A DNA stretch of 64,000 bases from an uncultured Olsenella sp. (GTDB lineage: Bacteria; Actinomycetota; Coriobacteriia; Coriobacteriales; Atopobiaceae), in NCBI GenBank assembly GCA_900316105.1, contig ONBR01000012.1, positions 1 through 64,000 on the forward strand. Direction: 5' to 3'. A program made the position numbers and the translations under genes. Below the pieces are notes generated by a model, which saw only the letters and a program-made list of their open reading frames with translations, did not search any database and was not told where the DNA came from. Positions 27,514 to 38,103 of the stretch are shown here, piece by piece (position 1 is the first letter of the stretch; every line of letters begins with the position of its first letter).

Positions 27514-28266
27514 ATGGCCAAGAAACCCAAGAAGGTTCGATTGGATGAAGCCCTTGTCGCCAGGGGCTTCTTTGCCACGAGGGACGATGCCCTGCGGTCC
27601 ATCATGGCTGGCGACGTCTCGACGACCGGAAGAAGGCTTGAGTCCGCTGGCGAGCGCATAGCGCCGGACCTTCCCCTACATGTGCGTGGTCACCTGGCCT
27701 ACGTCGGTCGCGGTGGCCTCAAGCTCGAGCGTGGCCTGGAAGTCTTTGGCGTCGATCCCACAGGCAAGGCTTGCCTGGATGTCGGCTGCTCGACGGGGGG
27801 CTTCACGGACTGTCTCCTCAAACACGGAGCTAGGTCGGTACTCTCCGTCGACGTTGGCTATGCCCAGTTCGACTGGTCTCTCAGGCAGGACCCCCGCGTG
27901 ACCCTACTGGAGCGGACCAACATCACCGACGTGCCGATTCCCGAGCGAAGGGGGACCGTGGACCTTGCGGTGTGCGACGTCTCCTTCACTTCCGTGCGCG
28001 CGGTACTCCCAGCGGTCATGGAGCTCCTCTGTGAAGACGGGTCCTTCCTCACTCTGGTAAAGCCCCAGTTCGAAGCCCATAGGGATGAGGTGGGCGAGGG
28101 TGGAATCGTGCAGGACCCAGCCGTCCGCCGCCGCGTCGTCGAGGAGGTCTCGGCGGCGTTCGAGGAGGCTGGTCTTCGAACGGTGGGCTCCTGTGAGAGT
28201 CCCATCAAGGGACACAAGGGCAATACTGAGTACCTTCTCTACGGAGTGCGCCGGATTTCTGCCTGA
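27514..28266 (+). CDS. tlyA: TlyA-type rRNA 2'-O-methyltransferase (S4 plus FtsJ domains)
   Basis: 250 residues. The N-terminal S4 RNA-binding domain ('VRLDEALVARGFFATRDDALRSIMAGDV') is followed by 'YVGRGGLKLERGLEVFGVD', the SAM-binding 'CLDVGCSTGGFTDCLLKHGA', and the K-D-K-E-type core ('AVCDVSFTSVRAVLP', 'LVKPQFEA', 'GHKGNTEYLLY'). It methylates ribosomal RNA riboses and in some bacteria is tied to capreomycin sensitivity. It begins 5 bases after xseB. Confidence 0.93.
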   Translation: MAKKPKKVRLDEALVARGFFATRDDALRSIMAGDVSTTGRRLESAGERIAPDLPLHVRGHLAYVGRGGLKLERGLEVFGVDPTGKACLDVGCSTGGFTDCLLKHGARSVLSVDVGYAQFDWSLRQDPRVTLLERTNITDVPIPERRGTVDLAVCDVSFTSVRAVLPAVMELLCEDGSFLTLVKPQFEAHRDEVGEGGIVQDPAVRRRVVEEVSAAFEEAGLRTVGSCESPIKGHKGNTEYLLYGVRRISA

Positions 28267-28273
28267 CCCAAGA

Positions 28274-28291
28274 AAGTTCAAACGTTTGTAC
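28274..28291. promoter_or_regulatory. Dyad between tlyA and nadK
   Basis: CAAACGTTTG (28279-28288) is a perfect 10-base palindrome, extended by nearly matching flanks to about 9 bases per arm, and is followed by GTTTTTCTT. It could be a weak terminator for tlyA or an operator for nadK-recN. Confidence 0.35.
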
Positions 28292-28309
28292 TGTTTTTCT
28301 TGACACCAC

Positions 28310-28318
28310 TGATATACT
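28310..28318 (+). promoter_or_regulatory. Extended -10 promoter of nadK-recN
   Basis: TGATATACT contains TATACT (28313-28318) with the TG of an extended -10, and lies 37 bases before nadK. A consensus TTGACA is nearby (28300-28305) but only 7 bases from the -10, so it cannot be its -35. Confidence 0.5.
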
Positions 28319-28354
28319 GTAGTGACCAACCACTAGCAGTTTGAAGGCGTTGTC

Positions 28355-29215
28355 ATGAAGGTTCTGCTTGTACCAAATTATTCCCGTCCTGATGCCTCCG
28401 ACGGTGCGCGTCGGGTGGAGGACTGGCTTGCCCAGCGCGGCATCGGTGCCGTCTGGGCTCCCGACAAAAAGATCTATCCCCAGAGCAAGGTGGACCTCAC
28501 CGACGTCTTTCTGGTGGTCTCACTCGGCGGCGACGGCACTCTCCTGCGTGCTGCCCGTATCGTCGAGTATGCGGAGATTCCCATCGTGGGCATCTCCTAC
28601 GGCCATCTGGGTTTCTTGACCAGTGGTGGTCCTGAGGAACTCATAGAGACGGTGGATGCCGCGGTCAACGGTCGTATGCATGCGTCCCGTAGGGCTACCC
28701 TGGACATCGAGGCCACCTTTTCTCGGCCGGACGGGTCGACGAAGCTCGAGCGCGGCTTTGCCCTTAATGACTTTTCGCTCACGCATGGCACCAGGGGCGA
28801 CATGATCAACTTTGACATCTCGGTCTCGGGCCATCACATCGATGTCCTAAGGGGCGATGGCTTCGTGGTGTCCACGGCCACGGGCTCCACCGGCTACGCT
28901 CTCTCCGCGGGAGGTCCCATCGTCACACCTGAGTTCCACGGCATGATCTGCGTTCCCGTGGCGCCCCATTCCATCCGTGCCCGTGCCTTCCTCACGGCCT
29001 CTTCGGACGTGGTGGAGCTCACCATTGACGACGACCGACACCCTGAGCGTCTCTTCTTTGTGGACGGCCAACCCCTGGGTATCGATGAGCCTGGTCTCAC
29101 TGGTGAGAGGGTGCGCGTCCGTCGCGGTCCTGGCGACATCATCCTGCTCGACCGTAGCATAAAGAGCTTCTATCAGAGCGTTTCTCGGGTCTTCTACGGG
29201 GGGAGTCGCCAATGA
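28355..29215 (+). CDS. nadK: NAD kinase
   Basis: 286 residues. The GGDG motif is in 'VVSLGGDGTLLRAAR'. 'GISYGHLGFLTSG', 'ALNDFSLTHGTRGDMINFDISV' and 'DGFVVSTATGSTGYALSAGGPIV' form the NAD-binding core. It makes NADP from NAD with ATP or polyphosphate. It overlaps recN by 4 bases (ATGA). Confidence 0.95.
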   Translation: MKVLLVPNYSRPDASDGARRVEDWLAQRGIGAVWAPDKKIYPQSKVDLTDVFLVVSLGGDGTLLRAARIVEYAEIPIVGISYGHLGFLTSGGPEELIETVDAAVNGRMHASRRATLDIEATFSRPDGSTKLERGFALNDFSLTHGTRGDMINFDISVSGHHIDVLRGDGFVVSTATGSTGYALSAGGPIVTPEFHGMICVPVAPHSIRARAFLTASSDVVELTIDDDRHPERLFFVDGQPLGIDEPGLTGERVRVRRGPGDIILLDRSIKSFYQSVSRVFYGGSRQ

Positions 29216-30846
29216 TTGACGAGCTGGACGTACGCGACGTCGCCCTGATCCGCGAGGCGGTCCTGGAGCCCGCGAGTGGTCTTACGGTGCTCACGGGCGA
29301 GACGGGCACGGGCAAGTCTGCCCTTCTGTCTGCCATTAAGCTCCTGATGGGGGAGCGGGCCGATGCCTCCGCGGTGCGCGAGGGTTCGGATGGTCTCTCG
29401 GTTGAGGGTCGCTTCTTCCTCAGGGGAGGGAGCCTGGACGGGGTGGTGGTCAGTCGTAGCGTGGGCGCTGACGGTCGTGGCCGCGTCCGCATCGACGGCC
29501 ATGCCGCTTCGGTGCGCGAGCTTGCAGAGGGCGTGGGCTCAACCATTGACCTCTGTGGCCAGCACGAGCACCAGAGGCTCCTGCGAAAGGAGACCCATGT
29601 GGATCTCCTGGACGCTTGGGATAGGGAGCGCATCGCCCCTGTCGACGATGCCTATCTTGGCGCATTGGCAAAGGCCAAGTCTGCCGCGACAGAGCTCAGA
29701 CGCGTGCGCCAGATGAGCGATGCTGCTGACTCGAAGGTCGAGGAGGCCGCCTTCGTCCTGCAACGCATCGACGAGGTGGATCCCAAGGAGGGGGAGTACG
29801 AGGAGCTCGAGGAGGCCTTGCCAAAGGCAGAGCATACAGAGACTCTGATTCGCGCTGCCGCCGGTGCCCACGAGGGGCTGACGGGAGACGAGGGGGTCTG
29901 CGACGGCCTTTCGGGCATGGTGGAGAATCTGCGCGACGCCGCCCGTTTCGACGAGAGGCTGGGAAAGCTTGCCGACGCCCTGGAGAGTTCCCTCATAGAC
30001 GTCGAGGACACGGCAAACGAGCTCAGACGCTATCAGGACTCAGTGGACCTGGATCAGGAGTCACTGGCCGCCATGCAGGAGCGCATGAGCCAGCTTCAGG
30101 GGCTCCTGCGCACCTATGGCCCTCGCATGCAGGAGGTATTTGCCCGACGCGACCAGGCGCGGGAGCTTGTGGAGTCTGCCCGCGATGGGGGCAAGCGCGT
30201 CCGAGCGGCCGAGCAGGCCGTGGAGGAGGCCGAGGCGGAGCTTGCAAAGGCGGCTGACGCCCTCGATGCCGCGCGAAGGTCTGCGGCGCCTCGCCTGAGC
30301 CGAGCAATCACCGAGCAGATGCACTTCCTGGAGATGGGCTCGGCTCAGCTGGAGATAGCCATGGATCGCCGGCCCCGCAAGGAGTGGACCGAGCAGGGAC
30401 CAAGCACGGTGGAGCTCATGTACCGGCCTGCCGCCGGACTCACGCCCCGTCCCCTGAGAAAGATCGCCTCAGGCGGCGAAATCAGCCGTGTCATGTTGGC
30501 CTGCAAGGTTGTCCTAGGTGACGCCGACGGTACGGAGACCCTGGTCTTCGACGAGGTCGACGCGGGCGTGGGAGGCTCTACCGCCATCGCCCTAGCACAG
30601 GTCCTCGCCCGTCTGTCAAAGTCCCACCAGGTCATCGTCGTCACTCACCTGGCCCAGGTGGCTATCATGGCTGACCGTCACTACCTGGTGTCAAAGAGCG
30701 GGGGAGACGTACCCGAGACTACGATTCGCCCGATAGACGGCGAGGAGCGCGTTGCGGAGATCGCCCGCATCCTCTCGGGGGATACCAGCGAGGTCTCCCT
30801 GGCCCATGCGAGGCAGATGCTTGAGGAGGCCGAGGCAAAGGCATAG
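29212..30846 (+). CDS. recN: DNA repair protein RecN
   Basis: 544 residues, SMC-like ATPase of double-strand-break repair. Walker A is 'GETGTGKSALLSAIKLLMG'. A coiled coil covers roughly residues 150-380. The ABC signature is 'LRKIASGGEISRVMLACK' and Walker B 'TLVFDEVDAGVGGSTAI', followed by 'VIVVTHLAQVAIMADRHY'. The nadK-recN pairing is widespread in Gram-positives. Confidence 0.96.
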   Translation: MIDELDVRDVALIREAVLEPASGLTVLTGETGTGKSALLSAIKLLMGERADASAVREGSDGLSVEGRFFLRGGSLDGVVVSRSVGADGRGRVRIDGHAASVRELAEGVGSTIDLCGQHEHQRLLRKETHVDLLDAWDRERIAPVDDAYLGALAKAKSAATELRRVRQMSDAADSKVEEAAFVLQRIDEVDPKEGEYEELEEALPKAEHTETLIRAAAGAHEGLTGDEGVCDGLSGMVENLRDAARFDERLGKLADALESSLIDVEDTANELRRYQDSVDLDQESLAAMQERMSQLQGLLRTYGPRMQEVFARRDQARELVESARDGGKRVRAAEQAVEEAEAELAKAADALDAARRSAAPRLSRAITEQMHFLEMGSAQLEIAMDRRPRKEWTEQGPSTVELMYRPAAGLTPRPLRKIASGGEISRVMLACKVVLGDADGTETLVFDEVDAGVGGSTAIALAQVLARLSKSHQVIVVTHLAQVAIMADRHYLVSKSGGDVPETTIRPIDGEERVAEIARILSGDTSEVSLAHARQMLEEAEAKA

Positions 30847-30851
30847 TCTGC

Positions 30852-30865
30852 ATATCCATGGATAT
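30852..30865. repeat. 14-base perfect palindrome between recN and pyrG
   Basis: ATATCCATGGATAT lies 5 bases after the recN stop, in the 129-base gap before pyrG. It may be an operator. A TATCAT at 30927-30932 is a possible -10 box without a clear -35. No attenuator hairpin for pyrG was seen. Confidence 0.35.
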
Positions 30866-30891
30866 TGCGACAGTGGAAATTTTTTTAATGA

Positions 30892-33604
<2,713 letters not shown>

Positions 33605-33623
33605 CGATCCACGGTGCATATAC

Positions 33624-33698
33624 GTATCCATAGGGGTATCCATAGGGGGTACTCCCTTTTGGCTTAAAGCCAAAAGGGAGTACCCCCTATGGATACCC
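33624..33698. repeat. Palindromic repeat element, locus 2
   Basis: A perfect 32-base inverted repeat (33634-33665 and 33667-33698) with one central base. Its inner part, from the G-run through TACTCCCTTTTGGCTT, is the same as locus 1 near 21.7 kb, and the outer part TATCCATA replaces TATCCAC. GTATCCATAGGG is duplicated at 33624-33647. It lies just after xerD with no T-run, so it is a repeat element rather than a normal terminator, although the transcript would fold into a very stable hairpin. Confidence 0.85.
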
Positions 33699-33780
33699 AC
33701 CCCACACCCCACCCCACACCCCGCACCCCACCCCACACCCCACCCCACACCCCACCCCACACCCCACACCGCGCCCCACT
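33694..33780. repeat. C-rich CCCCAC/CCCCACA simple-sequence tract
   Basis: About 85 bases made almost wholly of CCCCACC and CCCCACA units on the plus strand, adjoining the palindromic element. The minus strand has more than four runs of GGGG and could form G-quadruplexes. Open frames through it (Pro-His-Thr repeats on one strand, Gly-Val-Trp on the other) are low-complexity artefacts. It is a likely replication or slippage hotspot. Confidence 0.8.
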
Positions 33781-33903
33781 ACGGCGCAAGCGTGCCTTCC
33801 GCAAGTGGTCGAGTCTAGCTTGCCGGGGCTCTTACCTGGGAAAATGGCAGTGGGACGACGCAACACCAGCTTTGACCTGCTGATTCATAAATCCTTCACA
33901 AAT

Positions 33904-33942
33904 AAGCCCAGAAAGCGCCTTTAACGCTTTCTGGGCTTTTGT
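33904..33942 (+). terminator. Intrinsic terminator before the dcw cluster
   Basis: AAGCCCAGAAAGCG (33904-33917) pairs with CGCTTTCTGGGCTT (33925-33938) across a 7-base loop and runs into TTTT. It separates the pyrG-xerD transcript from mraZ. Confidence 0.88.
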
Positions 33943-34029
33943 GTGTCAAAACGCCTGTTCTCACAACATCTTGTGGACACAAAAATCACAAAACGCAGCC
34001 ATCGACCGTTTGCAAGGTCGTTGTGTCAC

Positions 34030-34059
34030 AAAGTGTTGCAAAGTGTTGCGAAGTGTTCG
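34030..34059 (+). promoter_or_regulatory. Three MraZ-type binding boxes
   Basis: AAAGTGT (34030-34036), AAAGTGT (34040-34046) and GAAGTGT (34050-34056) recur with 3-base spacers, so every 10 bases. Direct repeats of this form upstream of mraZ are the known MraZ operator, described in Mollicutes as AAAGTG(T/G)-N3. Boxes 2 and 3 overlap the -35 element, so autorepression is expected. Confidence 0.8.
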
Positions 34060-34074
34060 AGTTGACCTTATAGT
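34046..34074 (+). promoter_or_regulatory. Promoter of mraZ and the dcw cluster
   Basis: TTGCGA (34046-34051) and TATAGT (34069-34074) with a 17-base spacer. Transcription would start near 34081, giving a leader of about 50 bases. The -35 box lies inside the MraZ boxes. Confidence 0.7.
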
Positions 34075-34131
34075 GTGAGTCACGCTTTCAAAAGGGTAAT
34101 GCTCCCTGCGAAGAACGGAAGGGGGAGAAGG

Positions 34132-34563
34132 ATGTATCTGACTGGCACCTACAGGCACAACCTCGATGCCAAGTCACGTGTCACCCTTCCCGCACCCTTC
34201 CGCAAGCAGTTCGACTCGCAGGTCTGCCTGATTCCCGTTGGAGGCGCGATTTACGGCTTTACCCCCGAGAGCCACCAGGCGTGGATTGAGAGTTTCTTCA
34301 AGGACGGCTACCAGCCGGACAACAGAAGGGACGTCAAGCTCCGTCGTGCCCTCGCCTCGAGCACCGTCACCGTCGACCTGGATACCGCTGGTCGCGTGGC
34401 ACTTGGCAAGCTCGACGCCAAGAAGCTCGAGAAGTGCGGCATCGACCGCGAGGTGGCAATCGTTGGAAACATCGATCACTTCGAGATCTGGGACGCCGCG
34501 AAGTTCGACCAGGAGATGGACGAGCTGGACGAGGACCTCGACGACCTGATTTTCAACAACTAG
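34132..34563 (+). CDS. mraZ: Transcriptional regulator MraZ
   Basis: 143 residues with two AbrB-like SpoVT/MraZ domains: 'GTYRHNLDAKSRVTLPAPFRKQF' and 'SSTVTVDLDTAGRVALGKL' (DAKSR and DTAGR are the paired DNA-contacting motifs). It represses its own promoter as a ring-shaped oligomer. The start is ATG 34132 with GGAAGGGGGAGAAGG directly upstream; the open frame extends back to 34075 through the promoter and is discounted. It is the first gene of the dcw cluster. Confidence 0.95.
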   Translation: MYLTGTYRHNLDAKSRVTLPAPFRKQFDSQVCLIPVGGAIYGFTPESHQAWIESFFKDGYQPDNRRDVKLRRALASSTVTVDLDTAGRVALGKLDAKKLEKCGIDREVAIVGNIDHFEIWDAAKFDQEMDELDEDLDDLIFNN

Positions 34564-34574
34564 GGGGTAGCAAC

Positions 34575-35540
34575 TTGACAGCAGAATATCGGCACGTACC
34601 AGTGATGATCGACGAGGTTCTCCGTGAGCTTGACCCCCAGCCGGGCGAGGTCGTATGCGACTGCACCCTGGGTGGGGCGGGGCACACGGTGGAGCTGGCC
34701 AGGAGGATCCAACCTGACGGACTGTCCATCGGCATCGACCAGGACGACATGGCCTTGGAGGCAGCTTCCAAGCGCTTCGAGTCCGAGGTCCCCAATGCCC
34801 AGAAGGCCTTCCTCAAGGGAAATTTCGGACAGCTCGACGAGCTCCTCGTCAAGGCAGAGGTGCCAGGGGTCGATTGCTTCCTCTTTGACCTTGGCGTCTC
34901 CAGCCCCCAACTCGATATCCCACAGAGGGGCTTCTCGTACCACGAGGACGCTCCGCTGGACATGCGCATGGACCCGAGGAACAACACCACAACCGCAGCA
35001 GAGGTCATAAACACAAAAAACGAAGCCGACCTCACTCGGATCCTGCGCATGTACGGTGACGAGAAGTTCGCCCCGCGCATAGCCCGTGCGATCGTCCGTC
35101 ACCGAGAGGAGGAGCCCATCGAGACGACCCTTCAGCTGGCCCAGATTGTCAAGGAGGCCATTCCCGCGGCGGGACGCAGGCATGGTGGCCATCCGGCGCG
35201 CAAGACCTTTCAGGCCCTGCGCATCGAGGTGAACCACGAGCTCGACGTCCTGGACCAGGGGCTCAGGGCCGCCATCCGCTGGGCCAACACGGGAGGTAGG
35301 ATCTGCGTCATCTCCTACCACTCGCTGGAGGACCGTATCGTAAAGCACATCTTCTCGGAGATGAGCCAGGGATGCATCTGTCCTCCGGACCTTCCGGTCT
35401 GCGTCTGTGGGCACGTGCCGATAGTCGAAGTCAAGACCAGGAAGCCCCTCGTAGCGACCGACGAGGAAGTTTCCCGAAACCCCCGGTCGCGCAGCGCCCT
35501 GATGCGCGTGGCAGTCAAGCTGGATGTCACGAGCGTCTAG
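34575..35540 (+). CDS. rsmH: 16S rRNA (cytosine1402-N4)-methyltransferase RsmH (MraW)
   Basis: 321 residues. 'YRHVPVMIDEVLREL' and the SAM loop 'VCDCTLGGAGHTVELARR' begin the enzyme. 'LFDLGVSSPQLDIPQRGFSY', 'PLDMRMD' and 'ARKTFQALRIEVNHEL' complete the signature. It methylates C1402 in the decoding centre. It starts at TTG 34575, 11 bases after mraZ with a TAGGGGG site; longer in-frame starts would run into mraZ. Confidence 0.95.
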   Translation: MTAEYRHVPVMIDEVLRELDPQPGEVVCDCTLGGAGHTVELARRIQPDGLSIGIDQDDMALEAASKRFESEVPNAQKAFLKGNFGQLDELLVKAEVPGVDCFLFDLGVSSPQLDIPQRGFSYHEDAPLDMRMDPRNNTTTAAEVINTKNEADLTRILRMYGDEKFAPRIARAIVRHREEEPIETTLQLAQIVKEAIPAAGRRHGGHPARKTFQALRIEVNHELDVLDQGLRAAIRWANTGGRICVISYHSLEDRIVKHIFSEMSQGCICPPDLPVCVCGHVPIVEVKTRKPLVATDEEVSRNPRSRSALMRVAVKLDVTSV

Positions 35541-35687
35541 CGCCAAAAACCCGATGTCCCCGGGCCCTCGCCCGTGACATGCAAACGAAGCACCAATGCA
35601 GTAAAAACGCAGCTTAAACGCACTACCAACACAGCAGAAACACGGAAGTCGCCCTCTTTTGGGAGGCGTCTAAAAGGAGCACTCAAG

Positions 35688-36254
35688 ATGGCCTATATGG
35701 GTTCGGCCGCATATCGTCTCGACAACGTCGAGCACCGCCGCTACCAAGACGATGCGGGATCCTTTGAGGTCGTCCAGGGAGGTGGCCTGGATGCCCGCGC
35801 CCGCAGGGGCGTCTCCGAAGAGTTCCTGGCCAAGCTCCGAGTCTTTGTGATCTGCGTCGTCGCCATCGTGGCCCTGGGCACCGTCCGCGTCGCCCTGTCC
35901 GTTGCGGCCGTATCCAACATGCGTGACAACGTGACCCTGCAGACCTCCATCGACGAGGCCAGGGATACCAACACCGACCTTCGCGTCATGGACGCCCAGC
36001 TCAGTGCCGCATCGCGCATCGATGCCATCGCTACCCAGAACTACGGGATGATTCCCTCCACCGAGGCCCTTTCTGCCACGGCGACGAACTCGCTCGAGAA
36101 GTCCGACAGCTCCGCGCAGGCCACTTCCTCGTCGAAGGTATCCCAGACAAAGTCCTCCGGCTCGGCCTCGTCCAAGACCAAGGCAGGGGAGAAGGGCTCT
36201 GCCAAGGCAAATCGCTCGTCTGCAGTAAATGCGCAATCGAGCGCCGAGCGCTAG
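35688..36254 (+). CDS. FtsL-like cell division protein
   Basis: 188 residues. The plan is that of FtsL: a cytoplasmic N-terminus of about 48 residues, one transmembrane helix ('LRVFVICVVAIVALGTVRVAL'), a short coiled coil ('NMRDNVTLQTSIDEARDTNTDLRVMDAQL') and then a Ser/Lys/Thr-rich tail of about 70 residues. Sequence identity to FtsL is low, as usual, so the call rests on topology and on its place between rsmH and ftsI. ATG 35688 is supported by AAAAGGAG at 35672-35679; the frame is open back to 35574. Confidence 0.75.
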   Translation: MAYMGSAAYRLDNVEHRRYQDDAGSFEVVQGGGLDARARRGVSEEFLAKLRVFVICVVAIVALGTVRVALSVAAVSNMRDNVTLQTSIDEARDTNTDLRVMDAQLSAASRIDAIATQNYGMIPSTEALSATATNSLEKSDSSAQATSSSKVSQTKSSGSASSKTKAGEKGSAKANRSSAVNAQSSAER

Positions 36255-36286
36255 CGCGCCGCTCTTTTGTCGTAGACTTCTCTTTC

Positions 36287-38071
36287 GTGAGACGTAGAGA
36301 CACATATCGCAATGCCCGCGAAGGGCGATTTGGAGGAGCTTCGTATGACGAGGCTCCTCGTCGGCGTTGGGGAGCTCCTGGCGCCGCACCTGGTGACCCC
36401 CGACGCTTCGAGGCATTTGCATCAAGGCTCGTCTGGGTCTTTGCCATCATCCTCGCCCTGGTGTGCGCAAGGCTCCTCTGGCTTCAGGTGGTAACTGCCT
36501 CTGACCTGGCAGAGGACGCCAGGGCTCGCAGGACCAACGTCATCTCCATGGAGGCGAAGCGCGGCACCATCTATGACCGCAATGGCAACGCCTTGGCCGT
36601 GAGCGTGGACTGCACCACCATCTACTGCAATCCCCAAGAGGTCTCGGACCCCCAGAAGGCTGCGGACATTCTGGCGCAGGACCTGGGCGGCAGCGCCTCC
36701 TCCTACCTGAAGCCCATCCGTCAGGACACGACCTTCTCCTACGTGAGTCGCAAGGTCGACACCAGCAAGGCGGACAAGGCCAAGGATGACCTGAGGGACG
36801 AGGGCATCGCCGGCTTCTACTACCTCAACGACAGCAAGCGCACCTATCCCTATGGGAACGTTGGCGGTCAGGTCCTGGGCATCGTGGGCGTCGACGGCGA
36901 TGGTCTGACGGGTTTGGAGCTCTACTACAACGACGTGCTCTCGGGTAAGGACGGCGAGATGACCGTGGAGACCGGCGCCGATGGCACGCCCATAGCGGGC
37001 GGCATCAGCACCACCTCGGACGCCTCCAATGGTACCGACATAGTGATCTCCCTGGACGTGGACGTCCAGCAAGCCGCGGAGACCGCCATCAAGCAGGGCG
37101 TTGAGGATTACAAGGCGGACTCTGGCTCCGTGATGGTCACGGACCCAAAAACAGGCGAGATTCTGGCTGCCTGCTCGACGCCCCTCCTGAACATCACCGA
37201 CACCTCAACCGTGGAGGAGGGCGCCACTGCGCTCAAGCCCGTCTCGGCCTCCTATGAGCCAGGCTCGATCTTTAAGCTGCTCACCATGTCCATCGGCATC
37301 GAGAACGGCCTCATCACGCCCGAGTCTTCCTACAACGTGCCGGCCAAGGTCAAGGTGGGCGACGACTACGTGGGCGACGACGACGGTCGAAGCGTCACAC
37401 AGGCCATGACTGTCCGCGAGATCCTGCGTCGCTCTTCCAACGCCGGTTCCGCCATGGTCGCCCAGAGAATCATAGGCGCGAGGCGCTTTGCGGATGGCAT
37501 CGATCGCTTTGGCATCGGCCATACTACGGGCATCGACTACCCCGGTGAGACCACCGGCATGGTCAAGACCATCGACCAGTACAACGGCGCGAGCCTGGGC
37601 GCCATGTCCTTTGGCCAGTCCCTGGCCATCCCCATGGTGCAGATGGTCAAGGCGGTGGGCTCCATCGCCAACGGCGGCGTCCTCGAGACCCCCCACTTCC
37701 TCCTGAGCAAGGGAGGGGAGAAGGTCAGCTGGGAGAGCCCCGGCAGCTCCATCTCGCCAGAGACCGCAAGCCAGGTGACTGACATGATGCGCACCGTCGT
37801 TCAGGAGGGAACCGCAAAGAACGCCCAGGTGAAGGGCTATGACATTGCGGGAAAGACCGGAACGGGAGAGCAGGCGGACGAGACCGGAGGCTATGCCGAG
37901 GGAAAGTTCGTCTCGTCCCTGATCGGCTTTGCACCGGCCGACGACGCTGGCGTCCTCGTCTACGTGGGCCTCAATGGCACGCCCTACCTGGCCTACAGCT
38001 CTTCGGCGCACGTCTTCTCGACGGTCATGAGCGCCGCACTAACCAACAGCGACATTCAGCCGAGCCAGTAA
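36287..38071 (+). CDS. ftsI: Division-specific peptidoglycan transpeptidase FtsI/PBP2-type
   Basis: 594 residues, class B penicillin-binding protein. It has a short basic cytoplasmic tail, one transmembrane anchor ('LVWVFAIILALVCARLLWLQ'), a dimerisation/pedestal domain with 'RGTIYDRNGNALAVS', and a transpeptidase domain with Ser327 (S-I-F-K), S383-S-N385 and K523-T-G. It cross-links septal peptidoglycan together with FtsW. The start is GTG 36287; there is no ATG before the membrane helix in this frame and the ribosome site is weak. No PASTA domains are present. Confidence 0.93.
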   Translation: MRRRDTYRNAREGRFGGASYDEAPRRRWGAPGAAPGDPRRFEAFASRLVWVFAIILALVCARLLWLQVVTASDLAEDARARRTNVISMEAKRGTIYDRNGNALAVSVDCTTIYCNPQEVSDPQKAADILAQDLGGSASSYLKPIRQDTTFSYVSRKVDTSKADKAKDDLRDEGIAGFYYLNDSKRTYPYGNVGGQVLGIVGVDGDGLTGLELYYNDVLSGKDGEMTVETGADGTPIAGGISTTSDASNGTDIVISLDVDVQQAAETAIKQGVEDYKADSGSVMVTDPKTGEILAACSTPLLNITDTSTVEEGATALKPVSASYEPGSIFKLLTMSIGIENGLITPESSYNVPAKVKVGDDYVGDDDGRSVTQAMTVREILRRSSNAGSAMVAQRIIGARRFADGIDRFGIGHTTGIDYPGETTGMVKTIDQYNGASLGAMSFGQSLAIPMVQMVKAVGSIANGGVLETPHFLLSKGGEKVSWESPGSSISPETASQVTDMMRTVVQEGTAKNAQVKGYDIAGKTGTGEQADETGGYAEGKFVSSLIGFAPADDAGVLVYVGLNGTPYLAYSSSAHVFSTVMSAALTNSDIQPSQ

Positions 38072-38103
38072 CCAGGGCTCGGATAGATAGGAGGAAGACA
38101 GGA

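Noticed and set aside
28300..28318. TTGACA next to TATACT before nadK as a full promoter
   Set aside because: The hexamers are only 7 bases apart, so they cannot be a -35/-10 pair; an extended -10 was preferred.
33689..33883. Small frames encoding Pro-Thr-Pro-His repeats (plus) or Gly-Val-Trp repeats (minus)
   Set aside because: They only translate the C-rich simple-sequence tract and the palindrome; no start context or homologue is evident.
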